From contig NC_070569.1 of NCBI RefSeq assembly GCF_026914185.1, positions 5,642,001 through 5,706,000 on the forward strand: a stretch of DNA of 64,000 nucleotides, read 5' to 3'. The notes beneath the pieces were generated by a model. It was not told where the DNA came from and did no database searches. It saw only the letters and a list, made by a program, of their open reading frames with translations. Position 1 is the stretch's first letter; each line of letters begins with the position of its first letter. Both the position numbers and the translations under genes were made by a program. This DNA comes from Puccinia triticina (Eukaryota > Basidiomycota > Pucciniomycetes > Pucciniales > Pucciniaceae). This document shows positions 60,616 through 64,000 of this stretch, one piece after another.

Positions 60616-61871
60616 CTCCCACCCATTTACATATACTTGCACCATCTCAAGCTTCATATTTAATCCTCTCAGATGAAGAGACTGTACCGTCTGATTGAAT
60701 GAGATCCTGAGCTCAGATGAATGCCACGGCAGTGTACTTAGCACATAAGTACACCCAAATCCTCAAGTGTACAGTTGCCTTGAGCCTGCGTGTCTGTAGA
60801 CTATGTTAGACAGATGGAAGGGACGGACAAAAACATGTAAGCCCCATCCCAGATGCCTGATCTGGTCAACCAGGGGTTCTGAACGTCACACTCCTCAAAT
60901 GAAGGCACACAAAGGCATTCACACCTCAAACCAATGGATGCAAAACCATGAATACCTCTACTCAGGAATACATGGAGTGCACACGACAAAATGAGGTGTG
61001 CATGCTGGTGTGAGGGGTGCACAAATTATTTTATGGGGGTGTATCTATAAGCCCATGCCAATTTATTTTCAATTATTAAATTTGGAATTAGGAGTGAACA
61101 AAAGTTGTGTTTAATTTGGATTTAAAGATGTCAGAGTTATTTTGGAATCATGTATCATATAATACTCTATTGTAAACAGATTAATCTTTTCTGAAACCCA
61201 ATAAATGATATAAATTGCCAATAATTTGAAATTAACTTATACTTTGATTGCAGAAATTGCATCTTTACAGTTCCAACTGAGTTCCAGTTGATTTGCAGTT
61301 GATCAGTTCCAACCAATTTCCACATGAGTGTTAGATGAGTTCCAGATAAGTTCCAAATGATTTCCGGAATTGATCATTGTTTCCTAACACTATTTTCACC
61401 AAAGGCTGCCAGCACAGCTATAGAAGACAATTCATGTGTGGCACTCCCTGGAGAGTGGGAACAGATCTCCCCTGGTGAGACCCTATTTAAATTTACCCCA
61501 ATTTAATTTTTGGTCAAAAGGAAAATGTTTTCCTATTCCTTGTGATTCATTGCTACTTACCGGGAGCGCAGCAGGAGGTGGGCTAAGTCCAAGGAGCTGC
61601 GGCCCCTAGGCGCTACAGCAGCGCCTGCACTAAAACGGTAAGGCGCTGCCCTTAGAACAAGCACTAAGACCCGCGCAGGGTCGCGCTCCCCCGCAGATTG
61701 CTGCGGGGGCTGGCGAAACCTAGTTGGCCCAGCATCAACCGGTACCGGCAAGCTTTGTGGCGTTGCAAGGATCTTCCCGCTAACAACGCCGTAAACCTTA
61801 TCGGATCGCCGACCGCCGTTAGCAAGGAGAAAGGAAGGAAATTTTCGCCTTTTTTCGCCTCAACATAACAC

Positions 61872-63598
61872 ATGTTAAGTCTCATCCAGGCAGCAACTAA
61901 TGTAGTTAAAGAAAAAGCAATGGAAGGCAGCACGGCAGTAGGCACCGACCAGACTCCAACCACGACAGAGCAAGATGAAGAACTCGAAGGAGGAACCCAC
62001 CAAACTCAAGAACCACCCGCAAAGAAGCCGAAGAAGGCGTCCGGATCAAAGACAGCCACCTCGACTGGGAAAGGGACGACAAAGAAGGTCGTTACACGGT
62101 TGACATCCAAGATCCCAGAGGAACAAGAAGAGTCCGGGCAGGAAGACCGAGAAGACATCCAGGAAACCTTAGGAAACGAATGGGCGGAGATCGTTGGAGC
62201 CGGTAAGTCAAGGAAGAATCTCGAAAGGAACCACCCAAGGAATAACCCAAAGGAATTAGGAACTGAGATAGACATTTGTGTGGCGCACCATTTAGTCAGA
62301 GATCCAGACGAGGAAGATACCGGGATCACTAGGAAGGCCAGCAAAGGAAGACCCGGTTCGGGTAAGTAACCTAAAAACAGGAATTAGGAACTCTATCCAT
62401 GGAATAAGGAAGCTAAGACGTTGTATCCTCGATCCGTCTAACAGCCAAAAACCCCATTGCAACGGATGGACACCCGAGAGCCGAACGATCCCTCCAGGCA
62501 CGCATCCTTGAAATGTACGACAGGGCGGAGGAAGCAGCGGAATCAGGCGACCACGCCAAGGCGGAGATCCTCCTGAAGATCTGCGAAGGCCTATGCCATG
62601 TGGCCACCGGACCTGCTGGAGGCGCCCATCCCCCCGGTAAAGATTTAGGCGCAACAAGCCAAGTCCAAAAAGTCGGATTTCTGAGTGCGATTCCACCAAA
62701 GAAACCCAACTCAACTGTCCACAATGCCATGGAGGTGGATACGGTCGGGATAGCGGATCAGCTTGGGAAGAAAGGCGCATTGGTGTTTGACGATGCGGCC
62801 TTCCCTACTAGTGACAACATAGGCTTGACCCAGTTCTTCAACAACAACCTGAAAGAGTTAAGGAACCCCCTACCACTCACCATTTTCAACGAGGCTTGGC
62901 AAGAGAAAGCCATGCTCCATTATAGCAAGAAACGACCCCGATCCAAAGAAAGCCGTTTGGATAGAAACCAATACACTGGCTTTCCGTTCCCCAGTGAATA
63001 CCTCCAGACCTACAACAAGTGGTCGGTGAATCACCAAGGATTCTACGCAGCGGTAGCTAAAATTCCCACTCATGCGAAGTTCCTTGTCTGGTTTTCGGGC
63101 CATAAGAGGAACTGCGACGCCATCATACAGAACTACGGCTACATGACTGGCTTGAGGTACGACATCACGGTTCGGGTCAACACCTTCTCAGCGAGGGTAC
63201 CTCTAAGCGACGGACGTCTCTTGGTGGTCAACATCTCGGTTTACCAGGAGACCATCGTCCAGAAGATGTATGCGAAGGCCGCGAGGTTCGAAGAGGTCGA
63301 GTTCACCAACAACCCTTACGCGGCAGGCGGTAGGCGAGTGGGCTGGGATCCGATCACAGGCTTGCCGAAATCCAAACCAAACGACGCAGACAACACCCCT
63401 CTCCACTTACAACAACCGTCAGTCAAGACCGGTCAGAGTCAAAACCCAACCAAGGAAAACCCAAAGCCATCCGATGGCGCCAACCAGCAGACCCAAAGGC
63501 AGGGAGGATACAAAGGAAACCGCTTCAACCCGCGCCACAACAAGCGCGAGCGGGACGGCGGCGGAGGAGGGTCATACAGGAAAGACCACAACCATTAG
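61872..63598 (+). CDS. Gag-like ORF of the retroelement
   Basis: ATG 61872. Exon 1 (to 62361) encodes an acidic, lysine-rich N-terminus (KKPKKASGSKTATSTGKGTT; EEQEESGQEDREDIQETLGN). A GT-AG intron (62362-62444) joins it in phase to exon 2 (62445-63598). A further intron at about 62201-62270 is optional, since the frame is kept either way. Exon 2 contains LRNPLPLTIFNEAWQEKAML, YTGFPFPSEYLQTYNKWSVN, TGLRYDITVRVNTFSARVPL and FTNNPYAAGGRRVGWDPITG, and a Gly/Arg-rich tail (RDGGGGGSYRKDHNH). This organisation recurs in gag-like ORFs of basidiomycete retroelements as I recall; no zinc knuckle is present, and the RG-rich tail may bind RNA. No nonsense codon, so it may be recent. Confidence 0.7.
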
Positions 63599-63763
63599 TA
63601 GGCTCCCATCCCGAACTCTTGTTTTCTTCTTCCATATCTACAATTATGCGTTGTATGGTTGTATGTAAGACAATGAAATATCATTGAGGAAAGACACCCC
63701 CATCATCGCTCTATGCTCCGCATATCGAGCAGAGAGAGAAATAGGGCGCAGTAATGAGAATCC

Positions 63764-63795
<32 letters not shown>

Positions 63796-63828
63796 GAGGA
63801 ACGAGAGAGAAAGAAGCACCTCTGATAT

Positions 63829-64000
63829 GTTGCCCCCGGTGCCCAAAATTTAGTGAGATAGGTCAAGACGGACGTGGTGCGTCAACGGAGGCGGTAGTAA
63901 GATACCCGGTGCCGAGCACTCTGACGGTAGAAGAAGTAAGCTGGCCTCAGGCAGTTTTGTGTGAGATGAACCTACCGCAATGGGAAGCAGCTCTCGGCGC
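63829..64000 (+). CDS. Start of a second retroelement ORF (partial)
   Basis: An open frame runs off the window end (PVPSTLTVEEVSWPQAVLCE, M-N-L-P-Q-W-E-A-A-L-G). By position it should be the polymerase ORF of the retroelement, but no diagnostic motif is in view. Confidence 0.4.

Larger units (their letters stand above)
58561..61477. mobile_element. Small non-autonomous relative of the giant CMC element
   Basis: 2917 bp. The ends match those of the giant element (left CACCAGGGGAGATATGTTCC at 58561, right reverse complement ending at 61477), with AGA on both sides (58558-58560, 61478-61480) as a 3-bp duplication. The subterminal ~70 bp on each side resemble the corresponding side of the giant element. 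No transposase; it contains GC-rich repeats, one palindrome site and two minisatellites made of self-complementary units. Confidence 0.85.
61561..64000 (+). mobile_element. 5' part of a retroelement, cut by the window end
   Basis: A GC-rich leader (61561-61860) with several hairpin-forming words is followed by a gag-like ORF and, after a poly-A tract of about 28 (63763-63790), by the start of a further open frame at the window edge. The leader begins about 80 bp after the small CMC element. The class cannot be fixed because the polymerase lies outside; a DIRS-like or other basidiomycete retroelement is possible. Confidence 0.55.

Overview
The window looks like a transposon-choked chromosome segment of a basidiomycete fungus, most likely a rust (Pucciniales). 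The basis is the many short GT-AG introns, a recognisable SMC5/6-complex gene (nse4), an OTU-bearing Mutator element, a Tnp2/Plavaka-type CACTA transposase, a chromovirus, and nonsense codons that repeatedly look like TpCpG to TpTpG changes. The species was not determined; everything here comes from reading the sequence.

Layout. 1-3.8 kb: foldback repeats. 3.8-6.2 kb: a 13-exon gene for a multi-pass membrane protein. 7.4-9.0 kb (minus): nse4. 9.15-11.5 kb: a non-autonomous inverted-repeat element filled with a minisatellite of self-complementary units. 12,658-53,460: what I read as one giant CACTA/CMC-like DNA transposon. It has ~38-bp terminal inverted repeats starting CACCAGGGGAG and a 3-bp CAA target duplication, and spans 40.8 kb (about 20 kb once nested insertions are removed). 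It carries a decayed SNF2 ATPase, a Tnp2/Plavaka-type transposase and at least five further multi-exon genes of unknown function. A CACTG-type MITE interrupts the transposase. A Copia element (25,135-45,485) sits inside the giant element, a chromodomain Gypsy (29,529-44,279) inside the Copia, and a MULE with an OTU domain (38,210-42,659) inside the right LTR of the Gypsy. The target duplications of all four levels are still visible. 53.6-54.1 kb: hAT transposase remnant. 54.2-58.4 kb: a TA-flanked element with decayed coding sequence. 58,561-61,477: a small non-autonomous relative of the giant element (AGA duplication) carrying two more palindromic minisatellites. 61.6-64.0 kb: the start of another retroelement with a gag-like ORF, cut by the window edge.

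The most interesting observation concerns the giant element. An 18-bp palindrome (core ATGTACGCGCGTACAT) occurs seven times in the window, always inside one of the two CACCAGGGG elements, and in the giant element 0.25-0.7 kb upstream of four of its cargo genes. It looks like a shared operator or binding site that links cargo genes of unknown function to one transposon. Several of the element's genes are open apart from single in-frame TGA codons, each explained by CGA to TGA after a T, consistent with a recent TCG-directed mutation process.
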